64,000 nt of DNA from Segetibacter koreensis DSM 18137 (GTDB taxonomy: Bacteria; Bacteroidota; Bacteroidia; Chitinophagales; Chitinophagaceae): positions 186,001 to 250,000 of the forward strand of contig NZ_KB893359.1 in assembly GCF_000374045.1 (NCBI RefSeq). Reading direction: 5' to 3'. A program made the translations under genes and the position numbers. Under the pieces are notes generated by a model, which was given only the letters and a program-made list of their open reading frames with translations, ran no database searches and had not been told where the DNA came from. Position 1 is the first letter of the stretch; each line of letters starts with the position of its first letter. Below are positions 17,931 through 28,800 of the stretch, piece after piece.

Positions 17931-19751
17931 TTAATATCCAGGATTCTGTATCAAAGTAGCATTGCCATTTTGCATGCTTAAATCTATCTGAGCTTGCGGA
18001 ATTGGGTACAGCTCGTTTTTCCCTTTTGTAAACCTGGCCCCGTTCATGTATTGAAAAGTGTATCCGGGAATATGAGTTTCATGCTGGATGTAAGCGTTCA
18101 ATACATTGGCCATATAACCTGTACCATTATCATAGCGTTGTAAATCAAAAAAGCGATGCCCTTCCATTGCCAATTCTATTTTTCTTTCAAAACGAACAGC
18201 TTTTCGTGCATAATCCTGTCCCTGTTGGGAAAATTGCCCTGTATAAACACCGATCTTATAGTTAGCAGCAGGAGTATTGGTAAATCCTTTTGAAGGATCA
18301 TTATTATCTACGTAAGTATGTACCCATCCTTCAGGATTAGCTGCGCGGGCTCTAACCATGTTTACATATGCTTCTGCCTGCGAAAGGCTTCCTGCTTCCA
18401 CTTCACATTCTGCTGCCCATAGTAAAACATCTGCATAACGGATCATTACATAATTGTTAGAAGTTACCTCATTTACGGCCCAGCCCTCGTAGGTATCACT
18501 GGTTGCGGCCTGGTCTGCTCTATAATACACATTTTTAATAGAAATATAAGGTCCCATTGCATCCTGCGAAACAATCCATATTCTTCCAGGCATTAAACCC
18601 CAGTCAAGGTATGGAATACCTCTTCTTCCTGCTGTATAATCGAGTCTTGGGTCAAGGGTTCCTGTATAAGGTGTAAAAGGAGCATCGCTGGCTATACCCT
18701 GATCATTTTTTACATCGAAATCATTCCAGGTATCAAGCAAAGGCAAACCAGTAACCGGATCAGTTTTAAAGGAATTTACAAGGCTAAAAGATGGCTGGTA
18801 GAACCCACAGCAGGTAGCAGGGCCACCGCTGGAGAAATTAAGAACATCACCTGCATTTCCGTTGGCTCCGTTTGCGTTATCGTGCACTGTCATCTGCACA
18901 GAAAATACCGCTTCTGAATTATTTTTTTTGGAGGGATTGAAGTTGTCAGCAAACTTTTGTAAAAGTGCATATTTTGCACCCGAAGACGTTACTCCTTTGG
19001 TTATAATATCTGTCAGCAAAGTTCTTGCGTCAGCAAATTTTTGTTGAAACATGTATGCTTTTGCCAAAAATGCTTTCGCTGCCCAACTGTTTGCACGTGC
19101 GATCTCACTTTTTGTATCTGTTAAGTTTGTTGCTGCAAACTCAAGATCCTCTTCTATTTTTGGCCAGATGGGCGTGGTGTTAGGAACATTATAATTATTA
19201 TTTACAAAACCTATCGTTTCATCTACGTAAGGAACGTTCCTCCATATTTTTGCCGCCTCAAAATGATAAACTGCCCGTAAAAACCTTGCTTCTGCCGTAA
19301 TTTGTTTTGCTTCTTCATCTGATATTGAACCATCTGTTACCTTCGCCAATATCCTAAGCACATCATTAGCCCGCTGTACACCGGCATACAAGGCTGTCCA
19401 TTTCTCATTAAAAGGAAGAATTACAGGCGTTTCTGTATAATTTTCAATTTGCTGGTATTCTGATATGTCACCATATTCAGAACCTTTATGTGCGTCGTCC
19501 GATGCTATACCACCAAGCACCCAGTTGCTTACAGGAGTGTAGAAAGGAGCGCCGGTACCGCTTTGTCCTACTCCATCGAGTAAGGAATAAGCTCCGATCA
19601 ATAAACCTTCTACTCCGGCTTTGTTGGCGAGTGTAGTTTCGCTTAGCGAACCTAACGGTTGTTTTTCAAGATAGTCTTTTTTACAAGCATACAGTAATAA
19701 CAGGCAAGTAAAACAGGTAGCAATTATGAATTTATAATTAGATGGTTTCAT
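17931..19751 (-). CDS. SusD/RagB family nutrient-binding outer-membrane lipoprotein
   Basis: A 606-residue lipoprotein with signal MKPSNYKFIIATCFTCLLLLYAC (Cys23 lipobox, then Lys-Lys). It has the SusD layout: the N-terminal YLEKQPLGSLSETTLANKAG motif, TPR-like helices (ANDVLRILAKVTDG, AEARFLRAVYHFEAAKIW), and a C-terminal RagB region (RKAVRFERKIELAMEGHRFFDLQRY, then ELYPIPQAQIDL). SusD lids the extracellular face of its SusC channel and binds the incoming oligomer. It starts 29 bp after the SusC gene in the same direction, so they are certainly cotranscribed. It is the last gene of the minus-strand locus. Confidence 0.95.
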   Translation of the reverse strand: MKPSNYKFIIATCFTCLLLLYACKKDYLEKQPLGSLSETTLANKAGVEGLLIGAYSLLDGVGQSGTGAPFYTPVSNWVLGGIASDDAHKGSEYGDISEYQQIENYTETPVILPFNEKWTALYAGVQRANDVLRILAKVTDGSISDEEAKQITAEARFLRAVYHFEAAKIWRNVPYVDETIGFVNNNYNVPNTTPIWPKIEEDLEFAATNLTDTKSEIARANSWAAKAFLAKAYMFQQKFADARTLLTDIITKGVTSSGAKYALLQKFADNFNPSKKNNSEAVFSVQMTVHDNANGANGNAGDVLNFSSGGPATCCGFYQPSFSLVNSFKTDPVTGLPLLDTWNDFDVKNDQGIASDAPFTPYTGTLDPRLDYTAGRRGIPYLDWGLMPGRIWIVSQDAMGPYISIKNVYYRADQAATSDTYEGWAVNEVTSNNYVMIRYADVLLWAAECEVEAGSLSQAEAYVNMVRARAANPEGWVHTYVDNNDPSKGFTNTPAANYKIGVYTGQFSQQGQDYARKAVRFERKIELAMEGHRFFDLQRYDNGTGYMANVLNAYIQHETHIPGYTFQYMNGARFTKGKNELYPIPQAQIDLSMQNGNATLIQNPGY

Positions 19752-19780
19752 GATTTTTTAAATTTTAAGAACGAATACTA

Positions 19781-22700
19781 TTAAAAGGTAACATTTACTC
19801 CGACCAAAAAATTCTTCTGATTATTTGGATAATTACCGTAATCTATTCCGAAAGCAGAACTGGCCTGAGTACCACCCAGGCTTCCGGCAAGTTCAGGATC
19901 TAGCCCGGTATATTTGGTGATCGTAAATAAATTAGCGGCTTGCAAGTATACCCTGATCTTGCTAACGTTATATCTTTTTAGTATCGCAGGATTAATGCTA
20001 TATCCCAGCATTAAAGATCTCAATTTAAGAAACGAACCATTTTCTTTATAGTAAGAATTGAAGACCCCGTTAGTGCTGAAGGTACTTGCATACTCCGCTA
20101 TAGGAGTTTTAGCGTTTGGGTTCTGGGGAGTCCATGCATTCTTTAACACGTTACTTTTTCCCTTGCCTTCTGACGTGCCAAAGAAATCAGTATAATAACG
20201 TACAAAGTTAATAACATCATTACCTTGCGATCCGTAAAAGATGGTTGAAAAGTCAAAACCTTTATAGGTTGCACTGAGGTTTACGCCATAAGTAAAGTCT
20301 GGGTTAGGATTACCAAAAAATGTACGGTCCTCCGGGTTTATCTGACCATCCCCATTCACATCTCTGTACCTGAAACGACCCGGCGCCGCATCTGTTTGTG
20401 TCGGAGATTTTGATACTTCAGCATCGTTTTGGAATAGACCTACCACTTCATAACCATAGAAAGAGCCTACAGGGTGACCAACCTGGTTGCGAACCAGATT
20501 ACCTATGCGTGAACCTGAAACATCAAAATAACCGGGATCAGGAATTGTAACCACTGAATTTTTATAAGTAGTAAGGTTTACTCCTATATTGTACTTAAAA
20601 TTATTAGTTCCATTGCCATGATAGTTAGCAGAGAAATCCCACCCTTTATTTTGAATATCGCCGATGTTTATGGTTGGGGGATCAGCATTGCCAGTAGTTG
20701 CGGGCAAAGGCTGGGGAAATAATAAGCCATTGACAGACTTTTTATACCACTCTACAGAAAGATCTACTTTGTAATTAAGAATGGTAGCATCTACTCCTGC
20801 GTTTGAAATAATATCCTGCTCCCACCCGGTGTTGGGGTTTCCATTTCTTGACTGAAAAAATCCTTGGCGTGTAGAGCCGGAGCCAGTCATGTCATAATAG
20901 GAAGTGCCAAACCCGGAACCAAACAGAGTGAATGCATTAGAAGCACCTACGTTTGCCTGTGATCCCAAAATGCCATAACTGCCTCTGACTTTTAGGTCAT
21001 TTATGAAAGCCACACTTTTCATGAATTCCTCATTAGATACTCTCCATCCTAATGAAAATGATGGGAATATACCGTATCGTTTGTTTGAACCAAATACAGA
21101 AGATCCATCTCTTCGAATTGTAGCTCCCAGTAAATATTTGTCATTGAAAGAATAATCCAGGCGACTAAAGAGAGAAAATAAAGTATTTACGTAAGCATTA
21201 CTATAATTTGTAACGTTACTTGTCCCGTTATTTAGAAAAAGGTAATTAGGATCGGTCGAGAAAAAACCATTAGAACTTCCTCCCAATGCTTCACCATAAT
21301 TTTTAACCGCTTCAGAGCCCGCTAATACTTTAATACTGTGTTTACCAAATGTATTATTATAGTTTAGCGTATTCGTAAAGGTGTAACTACTATTAAAAAA
21401 AGCATTCTCGTTATAGCTATTCTGACTGGTATGGCCTTGCTTGTCATTATAAGCATTAAAGGTAAAATTATGTGTGCTTTGGTGATCAACAGTGCCTCCA
21501 AAACTGCTGCGGGCAGTAAAGTGATTAAGAAAACTTACTTCAGCATATACGTTACCTATTACATCCCATGCATTGTTTTTGTTATTGGCGGTCCGTTGCT
21601 GCACCGCCACAGCATTTTCTACTGTACCGAGTTCAGGCCCTAACCATGTACCTCCATAATTTCCTTTTATATCATATACCGGTATTACGGGCAATGTGCG
21701 GAAAGCTAAAGAAACCGCATTACCTTCCTGCTGATTACTAAAGCCAGGATTTTGCTTGTAAAATAAATAAACGTTTTCTCCGATTTTTATATTTTTGTTT
21801 ATCTTCAGTTCGGTATTAACCCTTGCAGAATATCTTTTTAAATAGGTATTTATTAATGTTCCCTGCTGATCTAAATAACCCAGCGAAAACAAGTAATTAG
21901 ACTTATCTGTTCCGCCGCTACCAGTGATAGTATGGCTTTGCATGGGTGCCGGCTTAAAAATTTCATGAAACCAGTCGGTGCCGGATTTATTTATTCGTTG
22001 AATCAGGTAGTCGCTTCCCGGGTTTGATGCATCAAAATTATAATTTGCAGGATCAACGGCCGCGTCTCCCTCCATAGCTGTACCCGCACTCGAGGGGCCT
22101 GCATATGTATAATCAGGAAGTCCATTTGCAAATAATACAGTTCCTGGATTTACCTGCTTGAAAAGTGTAGCGTAATCCTGGGAGTTTAATAAATTAAATA
22201 CGTTGCCTTTGGAGGGAGTTTGAACGCCATAATAGGAATCTAATGAAATAGTTGGTTGACCAGACTTTCCTTTTTTTGTGGTTATTACAATTACCCCATT
22301 GGAACCTCGCACACCATAAATAGAAGCAGCACCTGCATCTTTTAATACCTGCATGGAGGCTATGTCATTTATATTCAGGTCTGATAAGCTTCCCTGGACA
22401 CCATCGACAATAATTAAAGGTTGAGAATTTCCGAATGAAGTCACCCCGCGGATAAAAATGTCATTTCGTCCGCCCGGGGCACCGGAGCCAATTACAGTTA
22501 CTCCTGAAGCTTGCCCCTGCAGTGCCTGCTCGGCAGAACCTGTTGGAATAGATTTTAAAGCATTCACATCCACAACCGCTACTGAGCCGGTTATATCCTT
22601 TTTCCTTTGAATGGAGTATCCTGTCATGACAACTTCATTCAATACTTTTGTCTCTTCTGAAAGGTTTACATTAATGATACTTTGTCCACCAACCGGTATT

Positions 22701-23299
22701 TCTTTTATGATATAGCCAATTGAACTAAATACTAAAGTGCCATTATCAGCTACATTAATTGAATATTCGCCGTTAGCGTTAGTGGAAGTGCCGGTTTCTG
22801 TTCCTTTTACGTGCACAGTTACTGCAGCAATCGGCTTTCCGGCACTGTCAGCTACTTTACCTTTAACGATCTGATCTTTGATTACATCCTTTAAGACTTT
22901 CAAAGACGCATAACTTACCTCACTATTAACCCTGTTGCTTTCTTTGTTTTCATTAATCTTTTCTTTAGATACTATGGTGTAATAGTTTTCTTTTACATAA
23001 AGGAACACTAATCCATTGGGGTAAAGAATGGCTTTTAGTACCTCCTCTAACGACTTACCTTTTATAAGCTCCTCCTTGTAAGACGTTGTCTTACCATCCA
23101 GCAACGATTTTTCATACACAAACTTTGAATTAAATACATCACTTACGTTTTTCAGTGCCGTTGCAAGCGATATCACTTTCTCTTTTTCGTCATGGCCAAA
23201 TTGTAATTGTCCCGGTTGCGCATAGATACTTTCCCCTGCTGAACACAGGAAAAGAACTAAACTTGTCCAGCCGATAAACTTGAAAAAAATTTTCATCAT
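19781..23299 (-). CDS. SusC/RagA TonB-linked outer-membrane protein with STN signalling domain (locus copy 1)
   Basis: A 1172-residue outer-membrane importer. After the signal peptide, residues about 40-112 form an STN domain (NSKFVYEKSLLDGK, then ILYPNGLVFLYVKENYYTIV) that contacts a FecR-type anti-sigma factor. A CarboxypepD_reg-like domain follows (about 142-225, IVKGKVADSAGKPIAAVTVH). The plug carries SusC signatures (NDIFIRGVTSF, PLIIVDGVQG, IASMQVLKDAGAASIYG, VIVITTKKG). The barrel ends NFLVGVNVTF with a terminal Phe. Together with the SusD 29 bp downstream it imports an unknown oligomer using TonB energy. The STN region is very like that of the second SusC, and both genes share a leader motif. 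The start codon is doubled (Met-Met). Confidence 0.95.
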   Translation of the reverse strand: MMKIFFKFIGWTSLVLFLCSAGESIYAQPGQLQFGHDEKEKVISLATALKNVSDVFNSKFVYEKSLLDGKTTSYKEELIKGKSLEEVLKAILYPNGLVFLYVKENYYTIVSKEKINENKESNRVNSEVSYASLKVLKDVIKDQIVKGKVADSAGKPIAAVTVHVKGTETGTSTNANGEYSINVADNGTLVFSSIGYIIKEIPVGGQSIINVNLSEETKVLNEVVMTGYSIQRKKDITGSVAVVDVNALKSIPTGSAEQALQGQASGVTVIGSGAPGGRNDIFIRGVTSFGNSQPLIIVDGVQGSLSDLNINDIASMQVLKDAGAASIYGVRGSNGVIVITTKKGKSGQPTISLDSYYGVQTPSKGNVFNLLNSQDYATLFKQVNPGTVLFANGLPDYTYAGPSSAGTAMEGDAAVDPANYNFDASNPGSDYLIQRINKSGTDWFHEIFKPAPMQSHTITGSGGTDKSNYLFSLGYLDQQGTLINTYLKRYSARVNTELKINKNIKIGENVYLFYKQNPGFSNQQEGNAVSLAFRTLPVIPVYDIKGNYGGTWLGPELGTVENAVAVQQRTANNKNNAWDVIGNVYAEVSFLNHFTARSSFGGTVDHQSTHNFTFNAYNDKQGHTSQNSYNENAFFNSSYTFTNTLNYNNTFGKHSIKVLAGSEAVKNYGEALGGSSNGFFSTDPNYLFLNNGTSNVTNYSNAYVNTLFSLFSRLDYSFNDKYLLGATIRRDGSSVFGSNKRYGIFPSFSLGWRVSNEEFMKSVAFINDLKVRGSYGILGSQANVGASNAFTLFGSGFGTSYYDMTGSGSTRQGFFQSRNGNPNTGWEQDIISNAGVDATILNYKVDLSVEWYKKSVNGLLFPQPLPATTGNADPPTINIGDIQNKGWDFSANYHGNGTNNFKYNIGVNLTTYKNSVVTIPDPGYFDVSGSRIGNLVRNQVGHPVGSFYGYEVVGLFQNDAEVSKSPTQTDAAPGRFRYRDVNGDGQINPEDRTFFGNPNPDFTYGVNLSATYKGFDFSTIFYGSQGNDVINFVRYYTDFFGTSEGKGKSNVLKNAWTPQNPNAKTPIAEYASTFSTNGVFNSYYKENGSFLKLRSLMLGYSINPAILKRYNVSKIRVYLQAANLFTITKYTGLDPELAGSLGGTQASSAFGIDYGNYPNNQKNFLVGVNVTF

Positions 23300-23305
23300 A
23301 AGACT

Positions 23306-23324
23306 AATGTTAGTTGGTTAGAAA
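23306..23324 (-). promoter_or_regulatory. 19-nt leader element shared by both susC genes (copy 1)
   Basis: The plus-strand sequence AATGTTAGTTGGTTAGAAA is identical to 34037-34055 in front of the other susC. In both cases it begins exactly 7 nt before the ATG on the coding strand. Flanking sequence is less conserved. It lies in the untranslated leader and could influence translation or be a regulator site; its role is unknown. Confidence 0.5.
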
Positions 23325-23375
23325 TTAGAAGTATATAAGTTCGAATTACACTAATGGGAATATTATTAAACCACG

Positions 23376-24236
23376 TTACTTTCTCTGTTTTTTGATATAC
23401 TCGGCTACATTTTCTACAGGCGCTATCCAAACACCGTTAGCAGGGTTTTGTGCATATTCTATTAATTGTTTAAGCATTGCCAGCCGGGTAGTTTGCTGCC
23501 CAGAGTCACCCATCTCATGTCCCGCAAGTACCAGCCACTTTCCGGTCTCTTTTGCAGATTGAATCAACGGAAGCACCTGGTCAAAATCCTTTCCGTCCAT
23601 TTCCATTCCTGTTAGTTGAGCAAAGTCGCAAAAAGTGGGGTCATTTGGACCTTCATCAAGCCAGCCACGGCCGCTGACAAATAACCTGGCAACGATGGGA
23701 ACGTAGCTTTTTGTATTAACTCCCCGACCAACAAAAGTCTGTCCGCAAGGGAAAGCAAAATTTTTAGGTGTCACGCCTAATAAATACTGAATGCTATCGT
23801 TTGTAACTATTAATTCGCGTTGCATCTTATCCAGTGTATAATCTTCCAATGCTTTTTGCCTTGACCAGGGAAAATTTCCTGTACATGGATGATGAAGAGA
23901 ATGATTTCCTATTTCATGTCCGCTGGCGACTGCTTTTTTCCATCCTTCAAGCCGCTGCTTTACTGCGGACGGAACAACATAAAAAGTAGCCTTAACTCCG
24001 TACTGATCAAGCAACGCGGTGCCGGCATCGACCTGGCTTGTACGACCATCGTCAAAAGTCAGGCTTATCGCTACCTGTTTACCATCAGGCCATGAGAAGG
24101 CAGCAGAATTTTGCTGGGCTTTTGCAACACCACCTAAAAGAATAATAAAGAAAAGCATAATCAAGTGAGGAAAAACAGTAACGACACCTTGTTTGTGTTT
24201 ACAACCGAATTGGAAAGCTTGCGTATTTAATTTCAT
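23376..24236 (-). CDS. Secreted polysaccharide deacetylase (NodB homology)
   Basis: A 286-residue protein with a signal peptide ending VAKA-QQ near residue 40. The carbohydrate esterase 4 motifs are clear: motif 1 SLTFDDGRTS with D62-D63, the first as catalytic base and the second as metal ligand; motif 2 HSLHH with metal ligands H112 and H116. Later PKNFAFPCGQTF and WLVLAGHEMGDSG supply the remaining pocket. The expected activity is zinc-dependent removal of N- or O-acetyl groups from a glycan. It lies between a SusC gene (76 bp) and a ceramidase-like gene (82 bp) on the same strand, so it should act on the substrate of this locus in the periplasm. Met27 is an alternative start. Confidence 0.9.
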   Translation of the reverse strand: MKLNTQAFQFGCKHKQGVVTVFPHLIMLFFIILLGGVAKAQQNSAAFSWPDGKQVAISLTFDDGRTSQVDAGTALLDQYGVKATFYVVPSAVKQRLEGWKKAVASGHEIGNHSLHHPCTGNFPWSRQKALEDYTLDKMQRELIVTNDSIQYLLGVTPKNFAFPCGQTFVGRGVNTKSYVPIVARLFVSGRGWLDEGPNDPTFCDFAQLTGMEMDGKDFDQVLPLIQSAKETGKWLVLAGHEMGDSGQQTTRLAMLKQLIEYAQNPANGVWIAPVENVAEYIKKQRK

Positions 24237-24318
24237 AAATAATCATTTTTTAATATGGAAGAATAGCGTTTAATTTTTTTATACCTAATTTTTAAATAAG
24301 AATTCTTTACGCACCACT

Positions 24319-25722
24319 TCACTCTTTTACTCTATCGGAAGGGATGCTTTTCATTTCACCTGTAAGGTATCCTATTACCGACTCTGTAACATCCTTTGCA
24401 GCAGCGGGTGTATAGGGAGATACAGTTGTTTCATAGCCACCATGTTCCCATGCAGACTCTGTCGGCAAGTAACCCAGCCAACCGTTTGCATAGCCAAAAT
24501 AAAAAGTGTAGGGGAAAGGTGACCGGTCACGTATTTCATTAGCGATTTCACAGAACAACTCGACCGGCGAGCTCCAGATAGCTATGTTATCATTGATCTT
24601 TAAAAAACGCAGAGGGAGCCGTACCATATTGACCCCTTTCCTGGTGCTCGTATACTTATTCAAATCGGATGACCATTGCATTTCGGCTTTCCGCGGAGTT
24701 TCAATTATTAATTCTCCGGCGTTTAACTGTACATCTTCCGTTGTTGAAACAATTCTTTTATTTGCATCTACAATTTTATCACCTAATAAAACCTTGAATT
24801 GACCTAAATGACCTTGTTGCGCACTTGGGTACACACTGTAAATCGGAGCCAGGTTACCTGCAGCTCCATTTATAAACAGAACGGGGGCACCTGTCTGCTC
24901 AACATATTCTGAAACAATTCCAGGTGCGTCGCCACTAATCTGTAAATTTTTTTCGCCTAATACAGTTCCATGAATTGGGTAGTTTGCGATCAAAGCAAGA
25001 GGTTTACCATCGTCCTTATCAATTCGCAATAATCCTATGCGGCGATCTACTGCCCCATCTGGATTGAGACCAAGAGAAGCTTTACCATCAATATCTATAG
25101 CACGACGGTTAATATTTGCCTGTGAAAATCCCCACCCTACCCCGAGATGCGCAGGTACTAGTTTTTTTCGCGCCTCTACAATTCCTTCAATTAATTTTTG
25201 TACTACCAGAGCTGTATAATTAGAATCGACTGTGTGTTGAAAACGGTTGCCAAGAAAAACAGCATCTAAACCCGGAGAACCTACTTCTGGCGCTGAATGA
25301 GTATGGGTTACAGTCCACCAGAAATTGACAGGTTTAATTTTATATAGAGTATTCAACTTTGAAGCTATCTCATCATATAAGCCGGGAGAAATTTCGCATA
25401 TGTCAGATGAAACCAGGAAGAATTGATTGCGCCCATCATCAAGAGCCACAATCCGGTGAAAAATATGATCAAGAACTCCTGTTGATTTGCGCGCATCATA
25501 GCCCAGCAACATTTGGGCGTCAGCCGGTGTAATATCTTCCTTTACTACCGCTGCTCTAAACTTCCCTGAACGTGTACTTATTCCCCGGTCATTTTTTTGA
25601 GCAAATAGAAATCCATCAAAAAGCAACAGAGTTAACAATACAACAAACCTGAGAGACTTATCTGACCCCTTAACTTTCTTCCCAAAATTCACTTCATTAG
25701 ATTTTTTGTTTATTTCCATCAT
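24319..25722 (-). CDS. Neutral/alkaline ceramidase-like amidohydrolase (N-terminal domain family, PF04734)
   Basis: A 467-residue exported protein; the signal segment is FVVLLTLLLFDGFLFAQ, preceded by an unusually long basic N-region. The PF04734 fold is indicated by FRAAVVKEDITPADAQMLLG, by THTHSAPE with H140 and H142 as likely zinc ligands, by NYPIHGTVLG with H251, and by INGAAGNLAP. The C-terminal beta-sandwich of full-length neutral ceramidases (about 650-780 residues) is missing. This short form is common in Bacteroidota and Planctomycetota carbohydrate loci, where real ceramide hydrolysis has seldom been shown. An amide-bond hydrolase acting on an N-acyl group is a reasonable reading. 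It is embedded in the SusCD locus, 80 bp behind the cytochrome gene. Confidence 0.85.
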   Translation of the reverse strand: MMEINKKSNEVNFGKKVKGSDKSLRFVVLLTLLLFDGFLFAQKNDRGISTRSGKFRAAVVKEDITPADAQMLLGYDARKSTGVLDHIFHRIVALDDGRNQFFLVSSDICEISPGLYDEIASKLNTLYKIKPVNFWWTVTHTHSAPEVGSPGLDAVFLGNRFQHTVDSNYTALVVQKLIEGIVEARKKLVPAHLGVGWGFSQANINRRAIDIDGKASLGLNPDGAVDRRIGLLRIDKDDGKPLALIANYPIHGTVLGEKNLQISGDAPGIVSEYVEQTGAPVLFINGAAGNLAPIYSVYPSAQQGHLGQFKVLLGDKIVDANKRIVSTTEDVQLNAGELIIETPRKAEMQWSSDLNKYTSTRKGVNMVRLPLRFLKINDNIAIWSSPVELFCEIANEIRDRSPFPYTFYFGYANGWLGYLPTESAWEHGGYETTVSPYTPAAAKDVTESVIGYLTGEMKSIPSDRVKE

Positions 25723-25802
25723 TAGAGGTTTATTATAAAAAATATAGAAGTTGCTTTTCTTATTCAGAGCAAAAATTTTATTTAGAAATAATCCTTTAAA
25801 AA

Positions 25803-28800
25803 TTATTTGTTCTCTTTCAGGTATGCGATCAAGTCGGCCATTTGCTGCTGGTTGATTTGCTTTTCTAAACCAGTAGGCATAGATGACATGTTAAGCGCTT
25901 TTAAAGATTTAATATCTGCACGTCTAATCGTTTTTTCTTCTCTTCCGGCATTTTTTACGGTGATGGCTGTCGGAGTCTCTGTAGATATTATTCCCTGGAA
26001 CGAACCTCCATCTTTTAGCTCAACCGACCAGAGATCAAAACCGCTTGATATGGAAAGATTGGGCGCTAATATATTTGCCATAATAGCATCGGGCGACCAA
26101 TTATGAATGGTACCGAGATCTGGCCCGAAACTCACGCCCAGGTCACCTCGTATCTGATGACAGCTCGAACAGTTTTTAAAGAAGATATTTTTGCCATTTG
26201 CCACATCGCCTTTTAAAGTAAGTGCATGTTGATACTCTTTATTAACCTTTACGCGCTCTGTTTCATCTTTTGTAAGAAGTTTTCTTGCCCGCTCACGCAG
26301 CTTTAGATCTGATTGTGCCATAAGTCTTACGCTTCGCGGCCAACCAATGGCGGCAGGCTGAATCTTTGATGATTCAATTGCATCTAACAGAATTGAAATT
26401 CGCCCTGGATTTACCATAAAAGTATTTATCGCTTCATCACGGATCTCAGGAGTCAGATCAGACCATTTGTTTAAAAGATACTGAGATACAGTATTGTCAG
26501 GAATGGCACTTAGTGTCTGCAAAGAAGCCACCTGGATCGACGATTGTTCGGTCGGGGAAATCAGTTTTTCCAATTCGACCGCATAAGGAGCAGGATTTCC
26601 AAGAGCAATAAAATCGATAGCTTCCACCCTTTTATCTTCTGGCTGTTGATCGTTTGAGGCAATAGCTGCAGCTTGTTCCCTGGCTTTTTTAACCGAAGGG
26701 TCATTTGACAGACCGATCACCTTTAGCATGTCTAAAGAAGCCTCACGTACCTCCTTTGAAGGATTTTCAAACAAGTTTTTGATTAGCAGATTTTGTTCTT
26801 TTTTAAAAGGAGAGGTTGACTTTTGAGTTTTCAGTCCCCGGGCAATACCTTGTAGCAACGGCCCCTGCCAGCCTGCCTGCTGATTTACAACAGGGGCAAC
26901 AGACTTTTCAATAAGCTGATGAATTACCTCCGGCTTTTCGCTCGCACCAATCATTGTGCTTAAACGGGTAACAAGAGATGCATAAGCAGGAACGTCATGC
27001 TTAAAGCTGTCAATCACCACTTTCAATAATTGTGCAGATTGTGAAGAAGAAGCAGATAAAGCGGCTATTTGCACCCAGGTTTCATTTAAGTCTCTAAACA
27101 ACAGTTCATTTCGAACTTGTGAAGCTTCCGGGGTATTTACTGAACCTAATGAACAAAGGAGCTGGTATCTGACTTTTGGATTTGAATCTGCTTTTAATGA
27201 TAAAAGTGCATTTTGTAAATTTGGAGAAGTTGAGAAATGAAGCTCTGCCAGTTTAATGGCATTTTCCCGAACTCCTGCAACAGGATCTTTTAAAGCTTGT
27301 TCAATCACTTGCGGTGTCAGTTCCCCAATGCCTTCCAGCGTCCACAGTGCGTGCAAACGGCCTAAAGGAGATGAGGTATTTTGAGCCATTTTAATTAATG
27401 AAGGAACAACTTGCTTATTAGCATGGTCTACCAACAAGCGCTGCGCATTTAGTCTCCACCAAATGTTAGCATTTGACAATTCATTTACCAATTGTTCATC
27501 AGTTGCATTACCTAACTGAAGACCTTTTATCCAGTCTGCTGATTTTGCATTGTTTGGTGAGATACGATAAATACGACCTTTATCCGAACCATTATATAGT
27601 TTGCCTGATTTTACGACCTCTTCTCCCATCCACTCAGGATGCTCAATAATCTGCCTGTAATAATCTACCACATACAGTGCCCCGTCAGGACCAATATACA
27701 TATTTACAGGACGGAACCAGGGATCCGTAGAAGCAAGAAACTCTTTATTAGGATGAATACGGCTGGCGGTAAAAGTTGTGCCATTTTCTTTAATTCTGTC
27801 TACGTGAACAAGATTGCTTACCGGCTCGGCGACAAAAGTCACACTATCGAAGGGGGCAGGGAAAGCGCCGCCCAGATAGTCGGTAATTCCGCAGGCTGAT
27901 GTGATGACGCCAACGTCAGTAAGAAGTTGATTTTCCGGGTTTTTAGTAATTGGAAAAACCTCAGCAGCGTCTTTATGATCCGACAGCGATTGGGTGGCAT
28001 TGGAGACAAGTAGCTCGGGGTTTCGTTTAAGATAAGAGGCAGCGATGACCTCCTGGAAAATGTGATTGGCATTACTGACAAGAAAATGATGTCCCCAGGC
28101 ATCAAAGGTATGTCCAAACTGAGTATTACTTGAAGTAGCCTCCAGCAGCTTCTGATCAGGACGGAAACGAACGGACCGACCACTCGCATTTTTTGCTAAA
28201 CGGGGACTGTCAGGATGAGCCGGATAGTAAATTTCCTTTCCCGGATCTCCAAATTCGTTTTTATACGTTTGAGTTGCAACCGCTCCTTCATGTCCGAGGT
28301 AAATCCAATTATCTATTCCAAGAACAGGGTTATTAAGGTTATGTTGAGGATTAGATAATGCAAAGCCTGTAAGCATGGTATCTTTGATATCTGCACGACC
28401 ATCTTTATTGGTATCTTCAAAATAAAACACGTAAGGTGCGTCTGTTACCAACACACCTTTTTTCCACCGCATAATGCTGTTTGGCAATGTTAACCCATCG
28501 GCAAAAACAGTACTCTTATCCATTCTTCCGTCGCCATTAGAATCGGTTATCAGTTTTATTTTGCCTGAACCTGTTTTATCAAGCGGATAGCCGTGCATTT
28601 CCACTACGTACATACGGCCAAATTCATCGATCTCCATATCAACAGGGTCTGAAATGAGGGGTTCATCTGCAACCAGCTCAATCTTAAAACCGGGCTCAAG
28701 TTCGAAAGTTGAAAGCGCGTCTTTAGTTCCTGCCTGCGAGCGACCAGTGTCGGAATTATTCTTACAACTGACAATAATAGCCATTGCAATAATTAATAAA